A stretch of DNA of 61,837 nucleotides, taken from an uncultured Granulosicoccus sp. GTDB taxonomy: Bacteria > Pseudomonadota > Gammaproteobacteria > Granulosicoccales > Granulosicoccaceae. Made by a program: the position numbers and the translations under genes. Location of the stretch: assembly GCA_937924505.1 (NCBI GenBank), contig CALDSR010000044.1, positions 1 through 61,837 of the forward strand, written 5' to 3'. Under the pieces are notes generated by a model. The model saw only the letters and a program-made list of their open reading frames with translations, did not search any database and was not told where the DNA came from. Shown in pieces: positions 1 through 9,196 of this stretch; the stretch's first letter is position 1; each line of letters starts with the position of its first letter.

Positions 1-226
1 GGTCATAGTGATCGACCAGCCTGCCTGATACCGCTTCGATTTTACAGTCCGTCACACCTTGTCGTTCAAGCATGATTCTCGCCGCTTCTGCACCAGTCAT
101 GTTGGCCTGCGTGCCCACCGTCTCGTACTTTGAAAAGGTGCGCTTGAGCATCATGGACGCCAGCCCGGAAAGCGCCATGCCTGGCAACATCACCATCAAC
201 AAGTAATTTATATCAAAACCCATCAT
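1..226 (-). CDS. Zinc metallopeptidase, YugP family (5' part only)
   Basis: I translated this partial gene by hand; 75 codons are present and the rest lies beyond the left edge. The protein starts with a short N-terminus and one membrane segment (about residues 6-22), then a segment with GAEAAR and a closing GRLVDHYD. That order (membrane anchor, TGAEAAR, GRLxDHYD) matches the N-terminal part of the YugP/PF04298 neutral zinc metallopeptidases, membrane proteins of unknown substrate. The HExxH zinc site would lie outside the window, so catalytic competence cannot be judged. The ATG at 226 is directly followed by a second ATG; either could be used. Confidence 0.75.
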   Translation of the reverse strand, partial: MMGFDINYLLMVMLPGMALSGLASMMLKRTFSKYETVGTQANMTGAEAARIMLERQGVTDCKIEAVSGRLVDHYD

Positions 227-380
227 GCGAATTCCATCGTTCTAAAATGCGTCAACTCCAATGTTGTGCCATACCACTAAAATTCAACCCCGTGTATGAG
301 GTAGTGATACGCCGATGCCGTGCGACAGTTCACTCCATAGAAAAAACAGCATTCATTCTTGTTGCAAACAAACGCAAATT

Positions 381-1997
381 TCAAGGAGTCGAAGGTACTG
401 AAAGATCGACCTCGGCGGGGAATTCAAAGAATATACGGGTAAATTCGTTTGGATCTACACCTTGCAAGCCCGCATTGAACTGGGCATTGATAGCATCAAT
501 AAAGCCGTTGGCGATGACTGCATAACCGGTGGCCGTAGGATGGACGCCATCGAGTGAGAAACCACCCCCAAACACAAATTCGGAAGTGATGGAGCCAGTA
601 CCAAAATTGAGCCCATCAGCATCTGACAGATCGGCAAGATCAGCAGCGGCATCATACAGAGCCAGGCGGCTATCTTCGGCAACTCTCTGTTCAATAATTT
701 CGTTGTATGCCGCGATATTTTCAGCAAGTAAATCCAGTTCAGGTGCAGTCAATATCGCTGCATCAGCTGCAAGGTTGACGGCAGGACTAAACAAAGACGC
801 GGGGTCAAAGGGAGCTTCCGGATCCTCGCTGACACCCAGAGGGACACTGACACCAACCGTTGTCAGCGGGTTTCCGTTTAACTGAGTACCAATAGAACCT
901 AGGGACGTTAACAAGATTGCATCGTCATCAGTTGCCTGTCGCAAATTGGGCAACATAAAACTTGATAAATCGGTTAGAGCCTCATCGAGAATCAAGACGC
1001 CGTTGTTACCCGCAACAAAACTGATGGTACGACTGGCGACTTCCTGCTCGGTAAGAGCACCAGCGGCAAGGACCATCTGTAAACCCGCGTTATAAGCCTC
1101 AAATCCGGCAGATACTGCTGCGGCCGTATCAGCATCAAGTTCAATCGCGTTGGAGGGCACAGTGGTAAAAAAAGGAATATCTTCGATCGCTGGTATATTT
1201 GCGATGACACCGCGAATATCCGTATTCCCAGTTGGTGCCAGTGCATCCATCAAGCCATTGAAAGCACCTGCAAAAATAAGCGGGTTGGTTATATCTTCGA
1301 CATCAAATGGCCCCGCAGGGTCAGCAGGACCCAATTCACCGATACCCCCTCGGGTCGCAAAACCCAGCGCATCATTGTTACCTGCCCAGAATGAGAAAAA
1401 GGTCGGGGTCCGATTGACGTCCAGAGCATCTGAGAGCACAGAAGAAGTCCCCGGGTTAGAGGCAAAACGTGCATAAAAAGGATTGGCGACCAGTTCGGGG
1501 CTTGCCAGTTCAATGATTCTTGCCCCGGGCACGCCAAGGTTATTAAATGGCGCGTCAGCGTTAACCAGCCCGGCTCCACCGGGTGCAATATCCGTTGTCC
1601 GTGTGCCTGGCTGCGGGCCAGGAGTGTTAGTACTTTCGAGCAGTACCAACCGCGCCAGGAAGGCATCTGCAGACCCACCAGGTATGGCAACAGGTGCCCC
1701 CCCTGCTACCAGGCCACCCAGATTGTCGTTGACCAAGGGCTGTGTAAATTCACCACCACCTGCGTCGGCGAAAGCGTTCGCAATAATATTGGGATAGGAA
1801 TTAATTTGCCCATCGAGATACACCGTATTATCGGCAAAACCAGCTGTTAGAGAATCACCAATTGCCACATACACTGAGAGGTCCAGCTCATCACCGGCCG
1901 ACGGAGTTCCGCCCCCGCTACTGCTGCTGCCGCACGATGCCAACAGAAGAAGCGAAGCGCAGCTCGAGAAACTCGTCAGAATAAATTTAGTGTTCAT
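381..1997 (-). CDS. Lipoprotein with SGNH/GDSL hydrolase fold
   Basis: 538 residues. A signal peptide ends in a lipobox LASC with the lipidated cysteine at residue 22, followed by a Ser/Gly linker, so the protein should be anchored in the envelope. The SGNH blocks are visible: GDSL with nucleophile Ser49, a block II region NLGVPGA near 153-159, GNND at 206-209, and DGVHP with the Asp483/His486 pair. It is therefore a probable esterase or lipase-like hydrolase; the acyl substrate is unknown. It is longer than a minimal SGNH domain (about 200 residues), with a large insert between blocks III and V. It lies 99 bases downstream of a FadL-type channel gene on the same strand, which suggests work on lipids or hydrophobic esters at the cell surface. 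Confidence 0.85.
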   Translation of the reverse strand: MNTKFILTSFSSCASLLLLASCGSSSSGGGTPSAGDELDLSVYVAIGDSLTAGFADNTVYLDGQINSYPNIIANAFADAGGGEFTQPLVNDNLGGLVAGGAPVAIPGGSADAFLARLVLLESTNTPGPQPGTRTTDIAPGGAGLVNADAPFNNLGVPGARIIELASPELVANPFYARFASNPGTSSVLSDALDVNRTPTFFSFWAGNNDALGFATRGGIGELGPADPAGPFDVEDITNPLIFAGAFNGLMDALAPTGNTDIRGVIANIPAIEDIPFFTTVPSNAIELDADTAAAVSAGFEAYNAGLQMVLAAGALTEQEVASRTISFVAGNNGVLILDEALTDLSSFMLPNLRQATDDDAILLTSLGSIGTQLNGNPLTTVGVSVPLGVSEDPEAPFDPASLFSPAVNLAADAAILTAPELDLLAENIAAYNEIIEQRVAEDSRLALYDAAADLADLSDADGLNFGTGSITSEFVFGGGFSLDGVHPTATGYAVIANGFIDAINAQFNAGLQGVDPNEFTRIFFEFPAEVDLSVPSTP

Positions 1998-2096
1998 AAT
2001 GTTTGTACCTTGATGGCTTGTAAGACCTGATTCATTAACAGGTTTACTTTTACCCGCTGAGTTATGGCGGGGAGCATTGGATAAGGGCTCGATTAC

Positions 2097-3449
2097 TTAA
2101 AATTTATAGTTTGCCTGAATAGCTAACGTGTTCACATCAGGCTCAACCGAGCCAATCGTTGCACCAACAGGCGCACCTTGAGAAACAATAGGCTGATCAA
2201 TCGAGGCTTCGGCAAAGCTGATAAAGCGGTAAGCGAAATCCAGCGTTAATTGCGGTATCGGTTTAAAGCTGCCGCCAAAACTGATGGCTGTTCTGTCGGA
2301 GTCGATAGTACGTACCGAACGTGTCTCGGTAACTGAAGGCGTCTCGGTAAACGAGATACCGGCTCTCCAGCCCCACTGATCGTTAATACGGCCATCAATG
2401 CCCACTGCGTAGGTGAATGAATTTTCCCAGCTAACAGGGGTCACCGCATCGTTGGTAGTCAGCGGATTGGGACCACCAGCATCATCAAATTCGAACCTGA
2501 TTTCTTCAAAGGTATTCCATTGAGTCCAGCGAACACCACCTGTTATAAAGTAATTTTCAGTTATCGGCTTCAGATAAGCCAGATACGCCGTTGCCGGGGA
2601 CTCGAACTCGGTGTCGGCTCCAAACGCACCACCGAAAGCTGATATCGGATTGCTGGCTGGAAGGTCGAAAACCGTGTCAGCTTCAATTTCATGGTCTATC
2701 CCTGATCTGACACTGAAGCCCAGGCGGGAATCATCCGGTAGATCGATAGTAATGCCGACATTGAAGCCGAATCCAACATTGTCGCCGTCAGCCTCAAAAC
2801 TACCATCGCCCGAAGCTGGCCCTAACGGGATTCTCGAATCCAAGGTGACATCAGCAGTCTGGATACTGAAACCGCCACCGATACTGATGACGTCATTAAT
2901 TTTATAGGCGATAGAGGGGTTTATATCGATAGTGACCAAATTGGTTACTGTACCGCTGAAGCGACCAAAGAACGCGTCAGAGTAGTCCGTATCGGTACCA
3001 AAGGGAGAAACGACGCCGATACCAGCAACAAGTCTGTCAGTGATGGGATGTACGTAGTAAAGATTTGGCGCGCCAGCCAAATCAGGTGCACCATCCTCAT
3101 CGGGTCCGGAAATGGAGCCACCAAATGCGTTACTGCCTTGGTTTTCTACTTCAGCACTGACATCATTGAGTGTGAATCCAAACTGGATTTGTTTGTCTCT
3201 CAGCAGTGTCAAACCCGCCGGGTTGAATTGTATGGCCGACGCATCATCGCCCACGATGCCATAACCTGCATGATTTCGACCTAGCGAAGTTATGCTGTGA
3301 TCCGATAATTGAAAGCCCCCTGCAACGGCTTGCTGTACCGGGGTCAAAAGCAAAGCAGTCAGTCCCAAACCGTAAAATATTTTCGATTGCTGGTTGGCGC
3401 AGTCTGACCACTTCTTGTTGTATCTTATCAATTTTTTCTCCAAGCTCAT
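2097..3449 (-). CDS. FadL/OmpP1-family outer-membrane transport protein
   Basis: 450 residues from the ATG at 3449. A rather long basic n-region (about 22 residues) and a hydrophobic core end in AVA (residue 43), and the mature protein begins GGFQLSDHS. A FadL-like N-terminal hatch follows with the family hallmark NPAGL, then beta-strand-rich sequence ending in a terminal phenylalanine, as in outer-membrane beta-barrels. FadL-type channels move long-chain fatty acids or other hydrophobic molecules across the outer membrane. The reading frame stays open upstream to a TTG at 3548, but a TATAAT sits at 3549-3554 and the extra residues look unlike a signal peptide, so I prefer the internal ATG. 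Probably co-transcribed with the SGNH lipoprotein downstream. Confidence 0.85.
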   Translation of the reverse strand: MSLEKKLIRYNKKWSDCANQQSKIFYGLGLTALLLTPVQQAVAGGFQLSDHSITSLGRNHAGYGIVGDDASAIQFNPAGLTLLRDKQIQFGFTLNDVSAEVENQGSNAFGGSISGPDEDGAPDLAGAPNLYYVHPITDRLVAGIGVVSPFGTDTDYSDAFFGRFSGTVTNLVTIDINPSIAYKINDVISIGGGFSIQTADVTLDSRIPLGPASGDGSFEADGDNVGFGFNVGITIDLPDDSRLGFSVRSGIDHEIEADTVFDLPASNPISAFGGAFGADTEFESPATAYLAYLKPITENYFITGGVRWTQWNTFEEIRFEFDDAGGPNPLTTNDAVTPVSWENSFTYAVGIDGRINDQWGWRAGISFTETPSVTETRSVRTIDSDRTAISFGGSFKPIPQLTLDFAYRFISFAEASIDQPIVSQGAPVGATIGSVEPDVNTLAIQANYKF

Positions 3450-3548
3450 CCAGTACCGACTTTCAAGCGATACCAGAATATTATCAGGCACGGCACCCTT
3501 GGCCTTTCGCTCCTTGAGTGTCGCCTGCACCAACGTTGCATTTGGCAA

Positions 3549-3554
3549 ATTATA
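3549..3554 (-). promoter_or_regulatory. Candidate -10 element for the fadL-like gene
   Basis: On the minus strand this reads TATAAT, a perfect -10 hexamer, about 100 bases upstream of the preferred ATG at 3449. No good -35 hexamer stands at 16-18 bases. It argues that transcription starts too late for the upstream TTG at 3548 to be used. Confidence 0.35.
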
Positions 3555-4020
3555 AGTCCGGATACCTACACAAAGCTCGAATTGCGTCGAAACGGCACCA
3601 AAAAGCGCGCGTGTAGCTAGGGTGGCGACGGAACCAATTACTTATCTAGCGGCCAATTGGCATCAGGTTATTTTCCAGAAACATAACATGCACACTTACG
3701 CATTACTATACCAATATCTAAATTTGTGAGAGAGCCAACTCACTGGGCTGGTTGGAATCACCGCCTTTTCTGCACCTGTGCAGCCGTTGCCAAATGCCAC
3801 TTTCGATAACCGCAAGGATGTCAATACATTGCCGTCACCAGCGGGCAAGGAAGCCGCTTCGGGGTCGTTGCGCCACCGTATGTGCACCACTGCTCTGAGC
3901 GTACCCCGCTGTATCGATTTATCGAGAAATACTTTCCGCCGTCAAGGAGCCGCTGCAGCGACACAACCCTGTCTCCAAAACCTTCTTTACGACCGCTATA
4001 GAAAGATTTAACGAGCGTGA
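3555..4020. other. Intergenic stretch without a supported gene
   Basis: Short open frames exist on both strands, but none has a ribosome binding site, signal sequence or family motif I recognise. No RNA gene or repeat was seen. The minus-strand frame at 3696-3890 keeps a peptide-like composition and could be a decayed gene piece, but I cannot name it. Together with the decayed thioesterase that follows, this looks like a zone of gene loss. Confidence 0.5.
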
Positions 4021-4276
4021 TACGAAGAGGCTGCGATCTATTTCAGCCGCCACATCAAGCAAGATCGAATCGTGACCAATTTCATGTCTGAAATTGATTT
4101 TATAATTTCAGCACGACTAGGCGAAATTCTTGAAATCGGCTTGGACGTGATGGATGTTGGTCGGACATCGTTGAGCATGCGTTGCGAAGTTCGGCAAAAG
4201 AAAACGCATGCTGTTGTCATTATTGTTGAACGTATCGTGCTTGTGTCTATTGATACCGAATGAAAACCGGTACAAC
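4021..4276 (+). pseudogene. Remnant of a hotdog-fold acyl-CoA thioesterase
   Basis: Read in the frame of position 4021, the strand encodes YEEAAIYF, then about 20 residues later IDFIISARLGEILEIGL, VGRTSLSMRCEVR and IVLVSID. These are the second half of an acyl-CoA thioesterase hotdog domain: the PA.LGD.LEI strand, the GRTSL..R.EV strand and the final IV.VSID strand. The frame is closed upstream by TGA at 4018-4020, so the N-terminal helix with the active-site Asp is missing. It is closed again by TGA at 4261-4263, just before KPVQLS, which resembles the usual C-terminal KPV continuation. A truncated and interrupted copy is the simplest reading. It is unrelated in detail to the intact thioesterase at 40104-40559. 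Confidence 0.6.
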
Positions 4277-4362
4277 TTAGCCATACCGAAGCACAAGTCG
4301 AGTGGCTTGAACTTGTCGTATTTTCGTCGGGAGTTTTTCGTCTTGCATTCCATGAAAGACGA

Positions 4363-6252
4363 TCAATAAGTGCGCAATTTGCTTGGGTCTCGTCGCATTC
4401 GAATTACACCAACAGCAGTTATCAGCATTATGGCGAAAAGCGGATCATGGCGAGAAGACTTCTGAGCGGAAAAAACTGACCACTCCGAGCCAATGCTGCA
4501 TCCCTTGCCTTCCAGGCCAACACCTATTATTGCCTCGGCAACGGCCAGTAGCGCAGGTCCTTGACGAAAATCTGGCACGCCATTACCGTCTGCATCTGGC
4601 AATACTGGAGCCGCAAGCAAACCAAATATTTCTGGCACCAGATCTGCCAGCCCATCATTGTCGGTATCTTCCAGGTTATCGATTAATCCGTCACCATTCG
4701 AATCACCCCAGCCGACCTCCTGAGTATCCAGAAGTCCGTCATTATCGCTATCCGTATCCAGATGATCGCTTAGGCCATCAAGATCGGTGTCCGGGAATAT
4801 AAGCTGTAGCAATGCCAGAATATCGTCTTGTCCATTCAAATCGGCATCTGTAAAGTTGTCGATCACGCCATCTAAATTGGTATCGCTGCTCAATCCCAAA
4901 ATTTCGACCGCGTCCGGAATTCCATCATTATCACTATCACGATCAAACATGTCGAATCGACCGTCACCATCGCTATCGAGCGGATCGCCTACCAAGCCGT
5001 TGCCACCCAATGGGGCACTACCAGCTGTCGCCGCTTCAATTGAATCACCAATTCCATCGTTATCAGAATCAAGGTCAAGGTGGTTGGCGATACCGTCGCC
5101 ATCCACATCCATTTCGACAGCCCATTCAATCTCTATGAAATCGGGAACACCATCAGAATCACTATCTATAGGTAATGACTCCGACACATCACTTCCATTC
5201 GAGTTAGCATCAGATTCACTGGACTGAGACGTTTCGCCGGCGCCTGAAGAATCGCTTCCGCCGTTCTCACCCGAAGAATCACTTCCGCCGTTCTCACCCG
5301 AAGAATCGCTTACGCCGTTCTCACCTGAAGAATCGTTGTCGTTGCTCTCATCCTGATCAAGCGTGCCGTCGTTGTCTGAATCAATGTCGATTGAGTCAGG
5401 CAGACCATCGCCATCACTATCAGTCAGTCCTTCAATGTCATCACCGACGCCATCATTGTCACTATCTCGATCAAGGTAGTCTGGCGTACCGTCACCGTCG
5501 AAGTCACGGAAACCAACCTGAAACTCGATGTCATCAAGCAAAAGATCATTACCAATGCCACCCGGCGCATTGTTGGCAAGAATCAAGGTCACATCACTAC
5601 CGTCTGGTGATTCAAATACCATCGTGCCTTGAATCCAGTCGTTACCCACTATGTCTCCTGATTCGTAAAACGCGAGCTCATTATCATTGGAATCAATAAT
5701 CGAAAACCGAACGTTCGGCAATATGGCGGCGGTCGGTTGTGTATTGATGATCCAGGCAGAAAACAGATAATTGGCCCCAGCGATAATACCGGTCATCTCT
5801 CGGCGGTAAAATTCTCCCGGCTCGAACGCTCCATTGACACCAAATGCACGTCCTGCTACATCGTCGGGAGTAAAGTCCTCGACAATGTTGCCAAAATCAG
5901 TCATCCAGAACTCGCCACGTGTACCGGGATCAATTACCGCGTACTGACCGTCCTGAATGTTGTCACCCGCGTGATAGTCGTAATTGGTATAAGGGCTTGA
6001 CGTCTGTTCACCGGTGCCAAAATTCTCTCTGAAAAACGGTTCTGTTAGAAACGAGAAGTCAGCGATGCCATCGTTGTCGATATCAATTTCCGCTTCTACT
6101 TCATCCGGAATGCCATCATCATCAGCATCACCAGGCGCCGCGAAGCCAGACGCGGGAATCAGTAGCATTCCTGAACATACGACTAGGGGCGCGACCACGG
6201 TCGTTACCTGACGGGCCAAATGGCACAGTTTGAGATCGATCCTATACAGCAT
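4363..6252 (-). CDS. Secreted thrombospondin type 3 repeat (calcium-binding) protein with C-terminal sorting-like tail
   Basis: 629 residues from the ATG at 6252 (an in-frame GTG at 6264 is the alternative). A signal peptide ends near SGFAA, followed at once by D-rich repeats of the DxDxDGxxD type. A central block (roughly residues 75-210) looks like a carbohydrate-binding-like jelly-roll. Many more TSP3-type repeats follow, with spacing such as DSDNDG and DTDGDG, which bind calcium in known relatives. A Ser/Gly-rich tandem repeat interrupts them. The C-terminus carries GC, a short linker, DPLFAIM plus a hydrophobic helix, and RMRRD, a Cys-helix-basic layout seen in MYXO-CTERM or related sorting tails. 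Inferred role: a surface or matrix protein; no enzyme motif was seen. Confidence 0.75.
   Translation of the reverse strand: MLYRIDLKLCHLARQVTTVVAPLVVCSGMLLIPASGFAAPGDADDDGIPDEVEAEIDIDNDGIADFSFLTEPFFRENFGTGEQTSSPYTNYDYHAGDNIQDGQYAVIDPGTRGEFWMTDFGNIVEDFTPDDVAGRAFGVNGAFEPGEFYRREMTGIIAGANYLFSAWIINTQPTAAILPNVRFSIIDSNDNELAFYESGDIVGNDWIQGTMVFESPDGSDVTLILANNAPGGIGNDLLLDDIEFQVGFRDFDGDGTPDYLDRDSDNDGVGDDIEGLTDSDGDGLPDSIDIDSDNDGTLDQDESNDNDSSGENGVSDSSGENGGSDSSGENGGSDSSGAGETSQSSESDANSNGSDVSESLPIDSDSDGVPDFIEIEWAVEMDVDGDGIANHLDLDSDNDGIGDSIEAATAGSAPLGGNGLVGDPLDSDGDGRFDMFDRDSDNDGIPDAVEILGLSSDTNLDGVIDNFTDADLNGQDDILALLQLIFPDTDLDGLSDHLDTDSDNDGLLDTQEVGWGDSNGDGLIDNLEDTDNDGLADLVPEIFGLLAAPVLPDADGNGVPDFRQGPALLAVAEAIIGVGLEGKGCSIGSEWSVFSAQKSSRHDPLFAIMLITAVGVIRMRRDPSKLRTY
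5243..5350 (-). repeat. 27-bp coding tandem repeat (4 units)
   Basis: Four head-to-tail 27-base units (5243-5269, 5270-5296, 5297-5323, 5324-5350) encode a nine-residue SSGENGGSD-like motif in the TSP3 protein. The first three differ by only a few bases; the last is more diverged. The unit keeps the reading frame, so copy-number change would alter linker length without a frameshift. Confidence 0.85.
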
Positions 6253-6501
6253 ATTAACCCACACACGGACCCGCTCAGGGTCTCAGCTTGGCGTCGAGAA
6301 GCGACGCTTGCGTCCAGGATTTGCAGGTTGTATGCCATTGATAAAAGCATCGCTACACAATCGCCACATCGGTTACAAATGCCACAACTAGTCATCAAAA
6401 AAACGCCCCAATCAGCAGTTTCGTAGGGACCAGTGGGTGATCACGCGTGGCAACAACAGGCATAATTGTCAGCCAAGCTCAGTAATCGACGACTCTATAA
6501 A

Positions 6502-6816
6502 ATGGAACAAATCGGATTCAGAATGCAATTGAACGAAGGTCAGGTAAAAGAATACCGCCGCCGTCATGATGAGATTTGGCCTGAGCTTGTCAGTCTGCTC
6601 AAAAATGCGGGTATTTCGGATTATTCAATTTTCGTGCACGAGGATTCGAATAGTTTGTTTGCCGTTTTACGTCGCTCGACTGATCACACGATGCATGACT
6701 TGCCACTCGATCCGATCATGCAACGATGGTGGGCACATATGGCAGACATCATGGCCACGAATGACAACAACGAACCACTCGTCGAACCGCTGGATCGCGT
6801 GTTTCATTTAGCGTGA
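6502..6816 (+). CDS. rhaM: L-rhamnose mutarotase
   Basis: 104 residues, the length of the E. coli enzyme. It interconverts the alpha and beta anomers of L-rhamnose so that the isomerase receives its preferred form. The residues known from the E. coli structure fall at the same numbers: His22 in RRRHDEIWPEL, Tyr41, and Trp76/Trp77 in RWWAHM. I chose the ATG at 6502 because it gives the family N-terminus; the frame is open a little further upstream. In rhizobia the orthologue is called rhaU and sits inside the transport operon. Here it is on the opposite strand, convergent with the kinase gene and overlapping it by 13 bases. Confidence 0.93.
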   Translation: MEQIGFRMQLNEGQVKEYRRRHDEIWPELVSLLKNAGISDYSIFVHEDSNSLFAVLRRSTDHTMHDLPLDPIMQRWWAHMADIMATNDNNEPLVEPLDRVFHLA

Positions 6817-8186
6817 GTCGCAAGGCTCTGCCGCCATTGTTTCGCATAACGTTCCAGTTGTTCGCGTCGCGACGGATCAAGGCTGACCGAGCGATACTTC
6901 GGCGCATGATCAGGTGGACTAATCAGCATCGCAGCACCAATACTGGTACCCGTTTCAGAGTCGCTTATCAACACTGGCCGCCCGCTTATCGCCATCAGCA
7001 TCTGAGCGTATTGCCTGTCATGTGCCAACGGGCCCTCGATATAGGTCGGCCCTTTACCATCAATCATCTCCATACATTCATTGGTCATCAGCGCCAAATA
7101 CAGCGCTAAGGCACAATCATGTACTTCTGGATTATCAAGGCATGAAGCACCTATCCACCTGCTTGCCACCTTCGGATACGGGCCGGTTCCCTGCACCACA
7201 GACGGCATCAGCATACTTGGAGCTTCTACGTTCGACAGGAGTTTATTCAACGCGTCATCAGTAACTTCCGAAGACATGTGTGTCAGCTCGCGCTCGCGTC
7301 CACCCATAAAACGTGCTGATGGAACACACTGCCCCATGGCGTTCACATTGAGCAAGGAATCCCGATTTTCATCCAGCTCAATCGGTGTATCACCAATCGC
7401 CATCACGATAAACCAGGTACCAGTTGATACCACCGTGAAAGGGCTGGGCTGCGTGATCAAATGTGGTACGAGTGATGCGTTGGAATCGTGAATTCCCGAG
7501 AATATTGGAATCGTTGGTGACAAACCAATTCGCTTCGCCAGAACAGGGTCAAGCGTTCCACTCGCTTGCCCTGAACGAATTGTCGATGGCATCAGGGATC
7601 GCCAGCCCATTGTATCAACCAGACTTGAATACCGATTTTGTCTTGGGTCAAAGAGATCCGTATGACACCCAAGCGATGTCACATCGTTGGATCTCTGACC
7701 ACCAAGTCTGAATATCCAGTACTGAGGCCAGGTTAAAACGCACTGCGTGGAGGCAAATTCGCTGGGAAATTTTGTGCTCTGCCAATATAGCTGTGCGCCA
7801 ATGTTCAAACCACCCGGCAGCTTGGGCGATCCAGATTCCGCAAAGGGTGGTCGGTATTGATCATATTCATCACGCAGTTCATCAATATCCTGAAACTCGT
7901 AGTCGAGAACAGGCAAAGCCAGTTTCCCTGAGGAGTCGATCAGTGCGGCAGTCGCACCATGTGTGGTTACCGTTATCGCATCGATCTTGTAACTGGCAGA
8001 TAGAGAACTTAGTGATTCGGTCACAAAGGCCTCTATAGTCTCGTGACAAAGGCTCGGGTATACACCACTGGTTTCAACAGCGGAAGCTTGCTTGATGACC
8101 GAAATTTCTTCGGCCGAAGCAGTGTCAACCACTGCAACCTTGGAATTGGTTTTACCAAGATCGACAACGGCGACATGCTCGATCAT
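6804..8186 (-). CDS. rhaK: FGGY-family sugar kinase of the rhamnose operon (RhaK type)
   Basis: 460 residues. The N-terminus VAVVDLGKTNSK is the phosphate-binding DxGxTxxK motif of FGGY carbohydrate kinases, and VVSTGTWF near residue 245 is the second nucleotide-binding element. It should phosphorylate L-rhamnulose (or, as discussed for the rhizobial enzyme, a rhamnose-derived sugar) with ATP in the cytoplasm. Its start overlaps the stop of the upstream permease gene by four bases (8183-8186), so translation is probably coupled. In Rhizobium leguminosarum, rhamnose import by the cognate ABC transporter depends on RhaK; the same gene order makes this plausible here, by inference only. Confidence 0.88.
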   Translation of the reverse strand: MIEHVAVVDLGKTNSKVAVVDTASAEEISVIKQASAVETSGVYPSLCHETIEAFVTESLSSLSASYKIDAITVTTHGATAALIDSSGKLALPVLDYEFQDIDELRDEYDQYRPPFAESGSPKLPGGLNIGAQLYWQSTKFPSEFASTQCVLTWPQYWIFRLGGQRSNDVTSLGCHTDLFDPRQNRYSSLVDTMGWRSLMPSTIRSGQASGTLDPVLAKRIGLSPTIPIFSGIHDSNASLVPHLITQPSPFTVVSTGTWFIVMAIGDTPIELDENRDSLLNVNAMGQCVPSARFMGGRERELTHMSSEVTDDALNKLLSNVEAPSMLMPSVVQGTGPYPKVASRWIGASCLDNPEVHDCALALYLALMTNECMEMIDGKGPTYIEGPLAHDRQYAQMLMAISGRPVLISDSETGTSIGAAMLISPPDHAPKYRSVSLDPSRREQLERYAKQWRQSLATHAK

Positions 8187-9196
8187 TGTCGGCGAGCAAT
8201 CCGTTGTCGCGTACGACGGATTATTATCGGTAGCGCTATGACAGAAATCAGCAGTAAGCCAACAAAAATGGACATCACGATACCCGGGACATTAAGCAAC
8301 CCCAAGCCAAACGTCACCATCCCCATCACCACGGCGGCTATAATTACGCCTGGTATTGTTCCAGATCCGCCCAGAATATTGACGCCACCCAAGACCACCA
8401 TGGTCACAATCTCCAGTTCCCAGCCAACAGCGATTGACGGGCGTGTGGAGCCAAGCCGAGATGTCAAACACACAGCAGCAACCGCTGACATGATGCCAGT
8501 GAGAAGAAACAAAATGAATTTCACTCTGGGTACGCGAACACCTGCGAACAGTGCAGCTTTCGGGTTATTGCCAATGGCAATGGCGCTGCGTCCAAACGAG
8601 GTCCGATGCAGTAGCACGTAGAAAAACAATCCCAGTACTGCGAACAAGACCATCTCGAAGGTAATCACCCACCAAACGTAGCCTTGTCCGAAGAAGGCGA
8701 ATGACGCTGGGTAGCCTGAATAGGCCTGGTCGCCCAAAACGATGTACGCAATTCCTCTGAATAATGACAGCGTGCCGATTGTGACGACGATTGACGGTAA
8801 CCCCATGTACGCAACCAGAATGCCATTGAATGCGCCGCAGGCAGCGCCGACCGTCAATGCGATCAAAACCAGACCTGTAGTGTCTACACCCAACTGCACT
8901 GCAAAACCCATACAGGTAGACACCAAGGCAATGATTGAAGCGACGGACAAATCTATTTCTCCAGAAATAATGACCAGCGCCATGGCGAAAGCAATCATCG
9001 CTTTCTCGGTAAAATTGAATGTCGCGTCCGAAAGGTTCCATGGATCCAGAAAATAAGGCGAGGCCTGCACGTTAAGGAAGAAAATTGCAATGCCAACACC
9101 AAGTAGCAAAAACTCCCAACTGGCGAGCATTCGCACTAACGGACTACGCAACCTATCCGGTATTTCGATTGGCTCTTTAGCGTTGGTGTTTTTCAC
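8183..9196 (-). CDS. rhaQ: Rhamnose ABC transporter permease 2
   Basis: 337 residues with about eight to ten hydrophobic helices and the inner-membrane permease signature of the CUT2 sugar family (BPD_transp_2, RbsC-like), including the conserved ALVISGEIDLSV stretch early in the protein and a GxxxGxG-rich region near GGVNILGGSGT. It would form one half of the channel with the neighbouring permease and be energised by RhaT. The gene overlaps rhaP by four bases upstream and rhaK by four bases downstream, a tight ATGA-type chain. Confidence 0.9.
   Translation of the reverse strand: MKNTNAKEPIEIPDRLRSPLVRMLASWEFLLLGVGIAIFFLNVQASPYFLDPWNLSDATFNFTEKAMIAFAMALVIISGEIDLSVASIIALVSTCMGFAVQLGVDTTGLVLIALTVGAACGAFNGILVAYMGLPSIVVTIGTLSLFRGIAYIVLGDQAYSGYPASFAFFGQGYVWWVITFEMVLFAVLGLFFYVLLHRTSFGRSAIAIGNNPKAALFAGVRVPRVKFILFLLTGIMSAVAAVCLTSRLGSTRPSIAVGWELEIVTMVVLGGVNILGGSGTIPGVIIAAVVMGMVTFGLGLLNVPGIVMSIFVGLLLISVIALPIIIRRTRQRIARRQ

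Noticed and set aside
3696..3890. Short minus-strand frame with protein-like sequence
   Set aside because: No ribosome site or recognisable family; kept only as a remark on the empty stretch.
6291..6307. GCGTCG-AGAAG-CGACGC hairpin upstream of the TSP3 gene
   Set aside because: Only six pairs, no T-run, and no overlap with the ribosome site; a function cannot be supported.
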